DNA of 49,354 nt. It comes from Bacillota bacterium. GTDB lineage: Bacteria > Bacillota > Proteinivoracia > UBA4975. The translations under genes were made by a program, and so were the position numbers. The stretch spans positions 1 to 49,354 of the forward strand of contig JAAYIH010000028.1 in the NCBI GenBank assembly GCA_012523545.1, read 5' to 3'. This document shows, piece after piece, positions 1 through 7,448 of this stretch (position 1 is its first letter; each line of letters begins with the position of its first letter). The notes beneath the pieces are model-generated. The model had not been told where the DNA came from. It saw only the letters and a list, made by a program, of their open reading frames with translations, and did no database searches.

Positions 1-1
1 C

Positions 2-178
2 ATCACCGTCATCGTCAACCTCCACGACATCGGCCTGGCCGCCGAGTTTGGCGGCCGGCTGGTGGGCATGCGGGAGGGGAAAATAGTCCACGACGGGCCG
101 GCGTCCCAGGTTGACAAGCAGACCTTTGCCCGCATTTACCGGCGTTCCCTGGAGGAGATTGGCCATGCGGCGGATTAG
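2..178 (+). CDS. phnC: Phosphonate-type ABC transporter ATP-binding protein, C-terminal end (partial)
   Basis: The frame is open from base 2 and ends at a TAG, giving the last 58 residues of an ABC ATPase. It holds the switch (H-loop) segment VNLHDIGLAAEF followed by GRLVGMREGKIVHDGP, the usual end of PhnC-type ATPases of phosphonate, phosphite or phosphate-ester importers. The Walker motifs lie outside the window. The stop lies inside the start of the double permease gene (14-bp overlap), so the two are translationally coupled in one operon. The substrate cannot be read from this fragment. Confidence 0.85.
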   Translation: MTVIVNLHDIGLAAEFGGRLVGMREGKIVHDGPASQVDKQTFARIYRRSLEEIGHAAD

Positions 179-1706
179 CCTGCTGGTTGTCCTGGCGGTG
201 CTCCTGGTCAGCGCCTGGCACATCGGTCTGGATGTCCGCCGCATCTGGCTGGGGCTGCCGGATATGGGCGCTTTGCTGGTGCGGATGGCCTCGCCCCAGT
301 GGAGCTATGCCGCCGAAGCGGCGGCGGTGCTGCTGGAAACCCTGAAAATGGCAGCGGCCGGGGCGTTGCTGGGCACCGTCCTGGGCCTGCCCCTGGCCAT
401 TGCCGCGGCGGCCAACACCTCCCCCCATCCCCTGCTGTACCGGGCCATACGCGTGTTGCTGGCGGGGGTGCGCACCATTCCCCACGTGGTGTGGGCCGCC
501 CTGCTGGTGACGGTATTCAGCATCGGCCGCGGCGCCGGGGTGATGGCCCTGACCATCACCGCCGCCAATGTGGTGGCCAAGCTCCTCAGCGAGTACATAG
601 AGAATCTGGAGGGGCGCCAGCTGGAAGCCCTGACCGGCGTTGGGGCCGGGTGGGGCGCCATGGTGGTGTACGGGGTGCTGCCCCGCATCGCCGGCCAGGT
701 GTGGTCGCTGTTGTTTTTTACCCTGGAGGTCAATGTGCGGGCGGCGACGGTGCTGGGCCTGGTGGGGGCAGGCGGCATCGGCCAGTTGCTGTGGCGGGAT
801 CTCAATTTCCTGCGTTACGACCGCCTGGCTACGCTAATCCTCATTCTCTTTGTTACTGTGGGCGGCATCGACGGGCTGAGCTGGCTGGCCCGCAAGCTGC
901 AGGTGGAAACGCCTGCCCCGAACTTTTCCGGCTACCGGGCTTTTAGGATGTGGCAGGGGGCCAAGCTGGCGGCGGGCCTGGCTGCAACAGCGGCGGCCGT
1001 GCTGTGGTGCTGTTCCCTGCTGGACATAAGCCGGGCGCGCTTTGTGCTGGGACTGGGACAGGCCCGGGTCGTACTGGTGCGCATGCTGGACTGGGACTGG
1101 AGTTACCTGCCCCGCCTGGGTCAGGGCCTGGCCGAAAGCCTGTCCATCGCCGTCTTCGCCACCATTGCCGGCAGTCTGGCTGCAGTGCCGGCGGCCTTCC
1201 TCGGCGCCACCAATTTGTGGCGAAACAGGACCTGGCCCTTCCTAAACAAGGCGGCGGTAAACCTCATCCGCACCTTTCCCGCCGTGATTCTGGCCATTAT
1301 GTTTTTCCGGGGGGTGGGGCCGGGCCCCCTGGCCGGGGCGCTGGCCCTTACCGTGTATACCGCCGGCGTGCTGGGCAAGCTTTACACCGAAGCGGTGGAA
1401 GCCGTGGACGGCCGGTGCCTGGAAGCCCTGGCGGCGACGGGAGCTTCGCCGGTGCAGGTGTGGTACTTCGGGCTGCTGCCCCGGGTGCTGCCCGACTTTT
1501 TGACCGCTTCGCTGTACAGGCTGGAGTCCAACATGCGCACCGCCACCATCCTGGGCATAGTGGGCGCAGGGGGCATCGGCACCTGGCTGATGATGAACCT
1601 CGCCGGCCGCAACTGGGAACGGGTGGGCCTGCTGCTGGCGGGTCTCATCGCCTCGGTGTTGCTGGTGGACACCGTAAGCGGGATATTGAGACGCCGCCTC
1701 ACATGA
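165..1706 (+). CDS. phnE: Phosphonate-type ABC transporter permease, fused double PhnE
   Basis: 513 residues, about twice the length of a single PhnE. Two permease domains follow one another. Each carries a cytoplasmic EAA loop (EALTGVGAGWGAM near residue 154 and EALAATGASPVQV near residue 420) followed by a glycine-rich end (LVGAGGIGQLL; IVGAGGIGTWL). One polypeptide can therefore supply both halves of the membrane channel for the upstream ATPase. The ATG start is chosen because GGAGG lies 9 bases before it and it overlaps the end of phnC. Tandem PhnE fusions are known in Firmicutes and Cyanobacteria. The substrate-binding protein would be expected upstream, outside the window. Confidence 0.9.
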   Translation: MRRISLLVVLAVLLVSAWHIGLDVRRIWLGLPDMGALLVRMASPQWSYAAEAAAVLLETLKMAAAGALLGTVLGLPLAIAAAANTSPHPLLYRAIRVLLAGVRTIPHVVWAALLVTVFSIGRGAGVMALTITAANVVAKLLSEYIENLEGRQLEALTGVGAGWGAMVVYGVLPRIAGQVWSLLFFTLEVNVRAATVLGLVGAGGIGQLLWRDLNFLRYDRLATLILILFVTVGGIDGLSWLARKLQVETPAPNFSGYRAFRMWQGAKLAAGLAATAAAVLWCCSLLDISRARFVLGLGQARVVLVRMLDWDWSYLPRLGQGLAESLSIAVFATIAGSLAAVPAAFLGATNLWRNRTWPFLNKAAVNLIRTFPAVILAIMFFRGVGPGPLAGALALTVYTAGVLGKLYTEAVEAVDGRCLEALAATGASPVQVWYFGLLPRVLPDFLTASLYRLESNMRTATILGIVGAGGIGTWLMMNLAGRNWERVGLLLAGLIASVLLVDTVSGILRRRLT

Positions 1707-1903
1707 GGCGGATGTCTATTTTCCGGCAGGCACCCTGCCGGCCGCGGATTAATACTATATACCAGGCAGGAGTTGCCCCGCTTTCCCACTCCCCCAGCGA
1801 GGGGACAATTTCCTGCCCCAAACGCCTGTTCGGCAAAACTTGCCGTTGCTACGGTACCCGCGGCAGGTTGCCGGATTGCCGGACCCGGGCGTTTGTTAAT
1901 ATA

Positions 1904-1942
1904 CTGGACCGGGCTCAGTGAGCCCGGTCCAGGTCTTTTCTT
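1904..1942 (+). terminator. Intrinsic terminator after phnE
   Basis: A perfect 12-bp stem (1904-1915 with 1921-1932, loop CAGTG) is followed by TCTTTTCTT. It sits just before the end of the convergent nitroreductase gene. The preceding 200 bases hold two further hairpins without T-runs (1694-1711, 1723-1741) and nothing else recognisable. Confidence 0.8.
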
Positions 1943-2672
1943 ATATTTTATAGCCCACGGGGGCGGCGTAGAGGGCAATCTGTTCTTTGCCGTCGACGGC
2001 CAGCAGTGCGTTGAGGGCGTCGTCATCAAAGGCGTCGACGGCGCAGCAGCCGGCGCCAATGGCCTCGCAGGCGATGTACAGGTTTTGGCAGATGTGGCCG
2101 GCATCCAGGAAGATGTAGCGCCAGCCCCGTTCGCTGTAACGCCAGGTGGTGCGGTAGGGCACCGCTACCCAGATAAAGGAAGCGGCGGCATTGGCAATCC
2201 ATTTTTGGTTGAGGCAGGCAGCGGCCAGTTCCCGGCCGATGTTTTCATTCGCCCGGAGCAAGGCCAGCTGGTGGGACAGGGCCAGGTAGCGGTAGAGGCC
2301 GGGCTTTAACCCGGTGACGTTGGCGACGGCCAGGTAGGTTTCAAAGGGGTGCCGGGCGCCGGCCGAGGGCACGGTGCGCAGGGTGGCGTGGGGCAGTTGC
2401 TCCTGCACTCCCTGGGTGGCCCACAGCAGCCAGGTCAGTTCGGCCAGCCCCAGGGGCGCGGAACTGAATTTGCGCCGGCTGCGCCGGTTGTTGATGGCTG
2501 CCTGGACACTGACGGCGGAAAAATTCAGGCTTTCCGGGGCCGGCAGAGAGATGAGCTGGGCATTGGGTTCAGGAACTTCCAGGGGCGGGCAGGGAACGCC
2601 CTGTTCCTTGTGAGATTCGGTAAGATGGGGGTACTTGGTCAGCTCGAGAAAGTCTTGGCCGATGGTGTTCAT
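1941..2672 (-). CDS. SagB-type nitroreductase-fold oxidoreductase
   Basis: 243 residues with the FMN-dependent nitroreductase fold of the SagB branch. An N-terminal segment precedes the family signature NNRRSRRKF near residue 62; SAGARHPFETYLAV and LDAGHICQNLYIACEAIGAG are the other hallmark blocks. SagB enzymes oxidise azolines in some RiPP pathways, but many stand-alone members of unknown role exist, and no cyclodehydratase or precursor peptide gene is next to this one. The substrate is therefore unknown. The ATG follows AGAGGAGG. The gene is monocistronic, with its own promoter upstream and a hairpin at its 3' side. Confidence 0.82.
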   Translation of the reverse strand: MNTIGQDFLELTKYPHLTESHKEQGVPCPPLEVPEPNAQLISLPAPESLNFSAVSVQAAINNRRSRRKFSSAPLGLAELTWLLWATQGVQEQLPHATLRTVPSAGARHPFETYLAVANVTGLKPGLYRYLALSHQLALLRANENIGRELAAACLNQKWIANAAASFIWVAVPYRTTWRYSERGWRYIFLDAGHICQNLYIACEAIGAGCCAVDAFDDDALNALLAVDGKEQIALYAAPVGYKI

Positions 2673-2707
2673 GGTCCGCCTCCTCTTTACAGTTGATTTC
2701 AGTGATG

Positions 2708-2736
2708 ATTATATCCCTTCTTTTTCGGGGGAACAA
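2708..2736 (-). promoter_or_regulatory. Sigma-A-type promoter for the nitroreductase gene
   Basis: On the minus strand TTGTTC (2731-2736) and TATAAT (2708-2713) are separated by 17 bases, about 35 bases before the start codon. Confidence 0.6.
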
Positions 2737-2785
2737 GGGCGGCGGGCCGGACAGGAACGCGTGCAGGGCGGAGGGCGGTAAAAAA

Positions 2786-2804
2786 ATTATTGACAAACGA
2801 TAAT
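2786..2804 (+). promoter_or_regulatory. Operator-like 19-bp imperfect palindrome, copy 1
   Basis: Sequence ATTATTGACAAACGATAAT covers the -35 element. Its arms ATTATTG and CGATAAT are near-inverted. A second copy starts exactly 42 bases downstream. The likely ligand is the small HTH regulator encoded by the second gene of the operon (autoregulation); this is inferred from context. Confidence 0.7.
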
Positions 2805-2818
2805 TTACCTGGTATTAT
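2790..2818 (+). promoter_or_regulatory. Consensus sigma-A promoter of the DUF2975/HTH/lipoprotein operon
   Basis: TTGACA (2790-2795), a 17-base spacer and TATTAT (2813-2818) preceded by TGG, an extended -10. The -35 lies inside the first of two near-identical operator-like sequences, so this strong promoter is probably repressed most of the time. Confidence 0.85.
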
Positions 2819-2827
2819 CGGGGTGCG

Positions 2828-2846
2828 ATTATTGCAAAACGATAAT
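2828..2846 (+). promoter_or_regulatory. Operator-like 19-bp imperfect palindrome, copy 2
   Basis: Sequence ATTATTGCAAAACGATAAT differs from copy 1 at two central bases only. It lies just after the expected transcription start and ends two bases before the GGAGG ribosome binding site. Confidence 0.7.
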
Positions 2847-2863
2847 TCGGAGGCGGATGGGAT

Positions 2864-3823
2864 GTGAACTCCAAAAATGTTGCCGCTGTTTTAGGCGTCG
2901 AGGCGCTCCTCTGCTTTATCATCGCCCTCGGAAGCGCCGCGCCCGCCGGCGTCGTCGCCGGCGCGTTTTCCTTCCCCTTTGCCCAGGTGGGCGCCCTGCT
3001 GCGCAGGCTTTCTCTGGCCGGCGCGGCGGGCAACATGGCGGCACTCCTGATCTATGCTGCCGTTGGCCTGGCGCCGTTGCTGGTGCTGGTGAGGCGGGCG
3101 GCGAAAAAGAAGGCCGGCCCGGAGGATTTGCTGCTGCCGGTGCTCAGCGCCCTGCTCTTTTACATGCTGTATGTCCTGGCCAACCCCGCCCTGCTTCGCC
3201 AGAGATTTATGACCGTTGCCATGGGCGGTCAGGTTTTGGGCAATGTCTTTTATTCGGCGCTCGCCGGTTACCTGGTCCTGCGGCTGCTGCGCCGGCTCAG
3301 CCGCAGCGGGGCAGCGGAAATGCTGGGCTGGCTGCAGCTGTTGCTGGCCCTCATTGCCGCGGCGCTGGTCTTCGGCGTGTTCTTCCTGGGGGTGGGCGAA
3401 GTGCGGAGCGCCATTGCCGGGCTCAGGGAGGCCAATACCGATCCTGGCATTTCCCTGGCCGCCACCAACGCTTTCATTGTCATCCGCTTTGTGCTGCAGC
3501 AGATTCCCGCCGTCCTAAGCATACGGCTGCTGCTCCTGGCCATGGAACTGGCGGCGGCCCTGAAAAGGGAGAAGTTTGGCCGCGCGGCTGTTATGGCGGC
3601 GGCCAGGCTGGCGGCGGCATGTAAAGTGACGGTGGCAGTCATGGCGGTGGTCGCCGTCGCCGCCAACCTTATGCAATTGATTTTCAGCAAGTCTTTGTTG
3701 CAGGCCAGCTATGAGCTCAACCTTCCTTTTGCTTCTCTGGCATTGACGCTGGTTTTGCTGGTGCTGGCCCGGTACATCGACGACAGCAGCAAGTTGAGCG
3801 AAGATAACCGGCTGATTATCTAA
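2864..3823 (+). CDS. DUF2975-like polytopic membrane protein
   Basis: 319 residues, mostly hydrophobic, with about seven or eight predicted membrane spans. The C-terminus ends ARYIDDSSKLSEDNRLII, like the end of DUF2975 proteins (acidic, leucine-rich, finishing in -NDLTI or similar). These proteins are commonly encoded next to a YozG-like HTH regulator, as here. GTG start with GGAGG 10 bases upstream. The biochemical role of the family is not known to me; the pairing suggests a membrane sensor or effector co-regulated with its own repressor. The protein is longer than most DUF2975 members (about 160-200 residues), so it may be a divergent or duplicated form. Confidence 0.6.
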   Translation: MNSKNVAAVLGVEALLCFIIALGSAAPAGVVAGAFSFPFAQVGALLRRLSLAGAAGNMAALLIYAAVGLAPLLVLVRRAAKKKAGPEDLLLPVLSALLFYMLYVLANPALLRQRFMTVAMGGQVLGNVFYSALAGYLVLRLLRRLSRSGAAEMLGWLQLLLALIAAALVFGVFFLGVGEVRSAIAGLREANTDPGISLAATNAFIVIRFVLQQIPAVLSIRLLLLAMELAAALKREKFGRAAVMAAARLAAACKVTVAVMAVVAVAANLMQLIFSKSLLQASYELNLPFASLALTLVLLVLARYIDDSSKLSEDNRLII

Positions 3824-3834
3824 GGGTGGCGGGA

Positions 3835-4065
3835 ATGGCGATTCGCGTTAAGTTATCCGAAGTACTGAAGGACAGGAACATGACTGCCAAGGAACTGGCG
3901 GCCCTGGTGGGCATAACCGAGGCCAATTTGTCCATTTTGCGGTCCGGCAAAGCCAGGGGCGTGCGCTTCAGCACCCTCAATAAAATCTGCTATTACCTGG
4001 ACTGCAACGTGGGGGATATCTTGGATTTTGACGGGGAATTGGAGGAGGATGACGGCGATGTTTAA
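3835..4065 (+). CDS. Small XRE/YozG-like helix-turn-helix regulator
   Basis: 76 residues. Starts MAIRVKLSEVLKDRNMT, then a Cro/CI-type helix-turn-helix (ELAALVGITEANLSILRSGK, residues about 19-38), then the typical FSTLNKICYYLDCNVGDIL block and an acidic tail. This matches the YozG/HTH_26 type. The ATG at 3835 is preferred over an in-frame GTG at 3826 because AAGGG lies 8 bases before it and family members begin MAI. It is the likely binder of the two 19-bp operator copies upstream. The next gene starts inside its last codons. Confidence 0.85.
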   Translation: MAIRVKLSEVLKDRNMTAKELAALVGITEANLSILRSGKARGVRFSTLNKICYYLDCNVGDILDFDGELEEDDGDV

Positions 4066-4888
4066 GCGCTTGGCGGGGATAATCGGCGCGGCGCTGCTCC
4101 TGGTCTCTTTGGGGGGCTGCCAGCTGGCCAGGGAGGACCTGGGCGAAGACGCCGTGGCCTGGGAAAGAATGATCGGCGTGTATGTGACCTTTGCGCCGCT
4201 GAGCCCTGACAGGGATTATTATGCCGTGCCCAGGAAGCGGCAACATGAAGGTTACGAAACCACTTACTATGTGTTTGAGGGTGTCCCGGGGGTTGCCCTG
4301 TTTCAGGCATTGGTAACCGATGAAGGGCAACCGGAAAGTTACTGGGTCCCGACAGCAGACGAAGGGATGATGGATGTCCACATAGGCATCCATTGTAAGG
4401 ACGACGGAGAGGAGCTGGAACTCTCGGGCAAACTCTACCGTTTTGAAGCCAAGACGATTTACCTTAACCAGGTTTATCAAAATTCCGCCGGCGAAGTTTA
4501 CATGCTGGCCGGCAATGGATTCACAGGCCCAGGCCTGACGGAAGCTACAATCTCAGAATCCTATGACAGTCCGGAGGAAAAGTACTCCGTCAAGGTAACG
4601 GTGGCCATGGAAGTGGTAGAAAAACCTGTGCAGGATGTAATCAAGGAGTTTGATGGCAACGATCAACTGCTTAAAGCCACGGTAATAACTGCGGAAGACA
4701 TCCCCGACAAAATCGTCCTGCACCCCGACTGCGCCTATGCAATAGCGGAAACCCACAGCGAAGGCGCTGAGGGCATGCAGATTGCCCGCATCCTGTTGGA
4801 TCTGGACGCGCAATACTATACCTTTAAATACCCATGTGAGCAGGGCTACCTCGTCGGCGCCGCCATTGAAATAAGCAGGGACAAGTGA
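4058..4888 (+). CDS. Putative lipoprotein of unknown function
   Basis: 276 residues. A basic N-terminus (MFKRL), a hydrophobic stretch and a lipobox LGGC mark a signal-peptidase-II lipoprotein; the mature chain should be anchored outside the membrane. The rest is acidic and beta-rich with no family I recognise. ATG 4058 is chosen because GGAGGAGG sits about 10 bases before it and the signal peptide then begins cleanly. The gene overlaps the end of the regulator gene by 8 bases, so it is the third gene of that operon and is closed by a strong hairpin. From about 4300 on, base composition is lower in GC than in its neighbours. Confidence 0.6.
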   Translation: MFKRLAGIIGAALLLVSLGGCQLAREDLGEDAVAWERMIGVYVTFAPLSPDRDYYAVPRKRQHEGYETTYYVFEGVPGVALFQALVTDEGQPESYWVPTADEGMMDVHIGIHCKDDGEELELSGKLYRFEAKTIYLNQVYQNSAGEVYMLAGNGFTGPGLTEATISESYDSPEEKYSVKVTVAMEVVEKPVQDVIKEFDGNDQLLKATVITAEDIPDKIVLHPDCAYAIAETHSEGAEGMQIARILLDLDAQYYTFKYPCEQGYLVGAAIEISRDK

Positions 4889-4890
4889 AT

Positions 4891-4923
4891 AAAAAACGCT
4901 TCTCGCGCTGAGAAGCGTTTTTT
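4891..4923. terminator. Strong bidirectional terminator
   Basis: A-run, stem ACGCTTCTC/GAGAAGCGT with a 5-base loop, then a T-run. It serves the lipoprotein operon on the plus strand and the metal ATPase operon on the minus strand. Confidence 0.9.
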
Positions 4924-4934
4924 GCTTTAGTGCC

Positions 4935-6815
4935 TCAGCCTGCCCTGGGCTTCCAGACCCGGAGGCGCATGGCGTTGAAGATGACCAGCATGACGCTGGC
5001 CTCGTGGGCCAGCATGCCGGAGGCCAGGAAGACCTTCTGGCCCAGGACGCCCAGGACCAGGAGCAGGACGACGGCCACGGCGAAGGCGACGTTCTGGCGG
5101 ATGTTGTTGAGGGTGGCTTTGCCCAGGTGCAGGGCCCGGACCAGCCTCTTGAGGTTGTCGCTCATCAGGGTGAGGTCGGCAGTTTCGATGGCGGCGTCGG
5201 TGCCGGCGGCGCCCATGGCCACGCCCAAATCCGCCTCGGCCAGGGCGGGGGTGTCGTTGATGCCGTCTCCCACCATGGCCACCACGTGCCCCAGGCGGCG
5301 GTAGTCCCGGATGGCCTTGACCTTGTCCTGGGGCAACAGCTCGGCCTTGACCTCGTCCAGGCCCAGCTGGGCGGCGATGGCCCCGGCGGTGCGGCGGTTG
5401 TCTCCCGTCAGCATCACTGCTTTTTTGCCGGCGCGGCGCAGGGTGGCAATTGCTTCCCGGGCTTCGGGGCGCAGGGTATCGGCGATGGCCACGGCGCCCA
5501 AGACCCGTCCGCCGGCGGCCACCGGCACTGCCGTTTCGCCTCCCTCTTCCCGGGCGGTTATCCACTCCCGGACCTGCCGGGGCAGGGCGATGCCTTTTGC
5601 GGCCAGGAGCCTGGGATTGCCGATCAGGACTTCTTCATCCTCTACGCGGCCGGAGATACCGCCGCCGGGGAAGACCTGGATGTCGGAAGCCCCGGGCAGG
5701 TCAAGGCCCCCGGCCCGGCGCACAATGGCCCGGCCGATATGGTGCTCGGAGCCCTGTTCCACCGCCGCTGCCCTGCGGAGCAGCTCCTCTTCGCTGCCTT
5801 CCACAGCCAGGACGGCGGTTACATCGGGCCGGCCCACCGTCAGGGTGCCGGTTTTGTCGAAGGCCACCAGGGTGACCTTGCCGGCCTTTTCCAGGAATTC
5901 GCCGCCCTTGACCAGGACACCGCTTTTGGCGGCGTTGCCGATTCCGGCCACCATGGAAATGGGGGCGGAAATGACCAGGGCGCCGGGGCAGCCGATGACC
6001 AGCAGGGTCAGGGCCATGCGCAGGTTGCCGGTAATGAGGCCGGTGCTAATTGCCAGGGCAATGATGGCGGGGGTGTACCAGCGGGCGAATCGTTCGATGA
6101 ACTTCTGGGTGGGGGCCTTGCGCTCCTGGGCCTCTTCCACCATGTGGAGGATGCGGGCAAAGGTGGTGTCCTCGCCCACGCGCTGGGCCCGGATTTCCAA
6201 ATAGCCCGCTTCCACAATGGTGCTGCTGAAGACCTGGCTGCCCGGGGCGAGTTCAACGGGCACCGATTCGCCGGTGATGGCGGCCTGGTTGACCGAGGCG
6301 CTGCCCTTGACGACTATGCCGTCGACGGGGACCTTGGCCCCGGAACGGGCCAGGACGATCTCGCCTTTAAGCACCTCTCCGGCGTCCACTTCCACTTCCC
6401 CGCCGTCCCGCAGGACGACGGCTGTGGCCGGGGCCAGGCTCATGAGCTGTTGCAGCGCGTTTCGGGTTTTGTCCAGGGTGCGGGCTTCCAGGTAATTGCC
6501 CAGGGCAAAGAGAAAGGTGACGGCGGCGGCTTCCCACTGGTCGCCGATGAGGACGCCGCCGATGGCGGCGATGGTGACCAGCAGCTGGATGCTGACTACC
6601 CGGGCCCTGAGGGCATACCAGGCCGCCTGGGCGATGCGCCAGCCGGCCACGATTGCCGCCGCCACCATGGCGGCAGCCCGGAGGGAGGGGGAAATAAATC
6701 CCGCCAGCCAGCCCAGGATGATGAGGGCGCCGGAAATTATTAAGGTTAACAGCTTTTCATTCTTTATCAGCCACAGGCGGGCGGGCCTGGGCATGCGGTT
6801 AGCGGCCACGGCCAT
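4935..6815 (-). CDS. P1B-type heavy-metal transporting ATPase with CPG (not CPC) membrane motif
   Basis: 626 residues without an N-terminal metal-binding domain. All catalytic P-type motifs are present: TGES at 181-184, DKTGT at 320-324 (phosphorylated Asp 320) and MVGDGIND. Two P1B hallmarks differ: the membrane-4 metal site reads GCPGAL (276-278 CPG), where Zn/Cd/Cu pumps have CPC and Co pumps SPC, and the usual HP locus reads SEHHIG (358-359). The last membrane segment has HEAS (about 604-607), recalling the HEG(G/S)T of P1B-4 pumps. The metal is therefore not predictable; Zn/Cd/Co-like export is the first guess. The start overlaps a GAGGAGGGAG site within the end of the HMA gene. Confidence 0.9.
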   Translation of the reverse strand: MAVAANRMPRPARLWLIKNEKLLTLIISGALIILGWLAGFISPSLRAAAMVAAAIVAGWRIAQAAWYALRARVVSIQLLVTIAAIGGVLIGDQWEAAAVTFLFALGNYLEARTLDKTRNALQQLMSLAPATAVVLRDGGEVEVDAGEVLKGEIVLARSGAKVPVDGIVVKGSASVNQAAITGESVPVELAPGSQVFSSTIVEAGYLEIRAQRVGEDTTFARILHMVEEAQERKAPTQKFIERFARWYTPAIIALAISTGLITGNLRMALTLLVIGCPGALVISAPISMVAGIGNAAKSGVLVKGGEFLEKAGKVTLVAFDKTGTLTVGRPDVTAVLAVEGSEEELLRRAAAVEQGSEHHIGRAIVRRAGGLDLPGASDIQVFPGGGISGRVEDEEVLIGNPRLLAAKGIALPRQVREWITAREEGGETAVPVAAGGRVLGAVAIADTLRPEAREAIATLRRAGKKAVMLTGDNRRTAGAIAAQLGLDEVKAELLPQDKVKAIRDYRRLGHVVAMVGDGINDTPALAEADLGVAMGAAGTDAAIETADLTLMSDNLKRLVRALHLGKATLNNIRQNVAFAVAVVLLLVLGVLGQKVFLASGMLAHEASVMLVIFNAMRLRVWKPRAG

Positions 6816-6816
6816 G

Positions 6817-7050
6817 TCACTCCCTCCTCAGTTTTTTTTCGCGGACGGGATAACCCAGCCGGGTAACGGCATTTTCGATCTCATCCCAGCCAGTCTCTGC
6901 ATCGTCGAAGGTGACCAGCAGCTTGCCGGTGGCGTAGCGGACCTCAGCTTCCCGGACGCCTTTGATCTTTTTGACGACGTTGGTGATCATGTCGGCGCAG
7001 CTGGGGCAGGACAGTTGTTCCAGGCGGGCGGTTACCTTTACTGCAGCCAT
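6817..7050 (-). CDS. Stand-alone heavy-metal-associated (HMA) domain protein
   Basis: 77 residues with a ferredoxin-like HMA fold: metal-binding CPSC at residues 15-18 (LSCPSCADMI) and VREAEVRYATGKLLVTFD. It is probably a cytosolic metallochaperone or a detached N-terminal domain of the ATPase, which lacks one. It sits one base upstream of the ATPase gene and overlaps the thioredoxin-like gene by 13 bases, so the three are translationally coupled. Confidence 0.88.
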   Translation of the reverse strand: MAAVKVTARLEQLSCPSCADMITNVVKKIKGVREAEVRYATGKLLVTFDDAETGWDEIENAVTRLGYPVREKKLRRE

Positions 7051-7274
7051 TCTATCAGCTCCTTTACTGCGGGGACCCGGCGCACGGCCTTGACTTCGCC
7101 ATTGACGAGCACGGCGGGCAGGCCGCCGGCGTTGAGTTCCATTATTTTTGCCGGATCGGTGATTTTCTCAACGGCAACCGGGGCAGTCAGGGCGGCCAGG
7201 GCTTCCCGGACATGGGCGTCCAGGCGGGCGCAGGTGGGGCACCCTTCGACGCCCAGCAAGGTAATTTTATTCAT
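7038..7274 (-). CDS. Small thioredoxin-fold protein with CPTC motif
   Basis: 78 residues: a thioredoxin-like fold (thioredoxin_3 / redox-active disulphide family) with active site GCPTCARL near the N-terminus and the cis-proline segment GGLPAVLVNG. First gene of the metal ATPase operon. A role in reducing the HMA cysteines or delivering a thiol-bound metal is an inference. ATG 7274 is preferred over GTG 7283 because AAAGGAG then lies about 10 bases upstream instead of 1-2. Confidence 0.8.
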   Translation of the reverse strand: MNKITLLGVEGCPTCARLDAHVREALAALTAPVAVEKITDPAKIMELNAGGLPAVLVNGEVKAVRRVPAVKELIEWLQ

Positions 7275-7377
7275 GTTTTCCACACTCCTTTGGCGTTGTT
7301 CCTGTCTTTAGTATGGGGGAGCGAAGCCAGGGAAAACATGATAAAAATCAATTTTGGCCAATAAAACTGTGGTTTTC

Positions 7378-7406
7378 TTGATTGCAAACATATGTTCTTA
7401 TATAAT
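7378..7406 (+). promoter_or_regulatory. Sigma-A-type promoter of the Rpn-like gene
   Basis: TTGATT (7378-7383), 17 bases, TATAAT (7401-7406). The spacer holds the palindrome AACATATGTT (7387-7396 region). This 165-bp AT-rich stretch also has to hold the divergent promoter of the metal operon, which I could not define. Confidence 0.6.
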
Positions 7407-7448
7407 ATTAATGCGAACTGTGTTAATATATAGTAGGCGGTGACTATT

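Noticed and set aside
5004-6743. Long plus-strand open frame opposite the metal ATPase
   Set aside because: Antisense shadow of an intact P-type ATPase gene with all catalytic motifs on the other strand.
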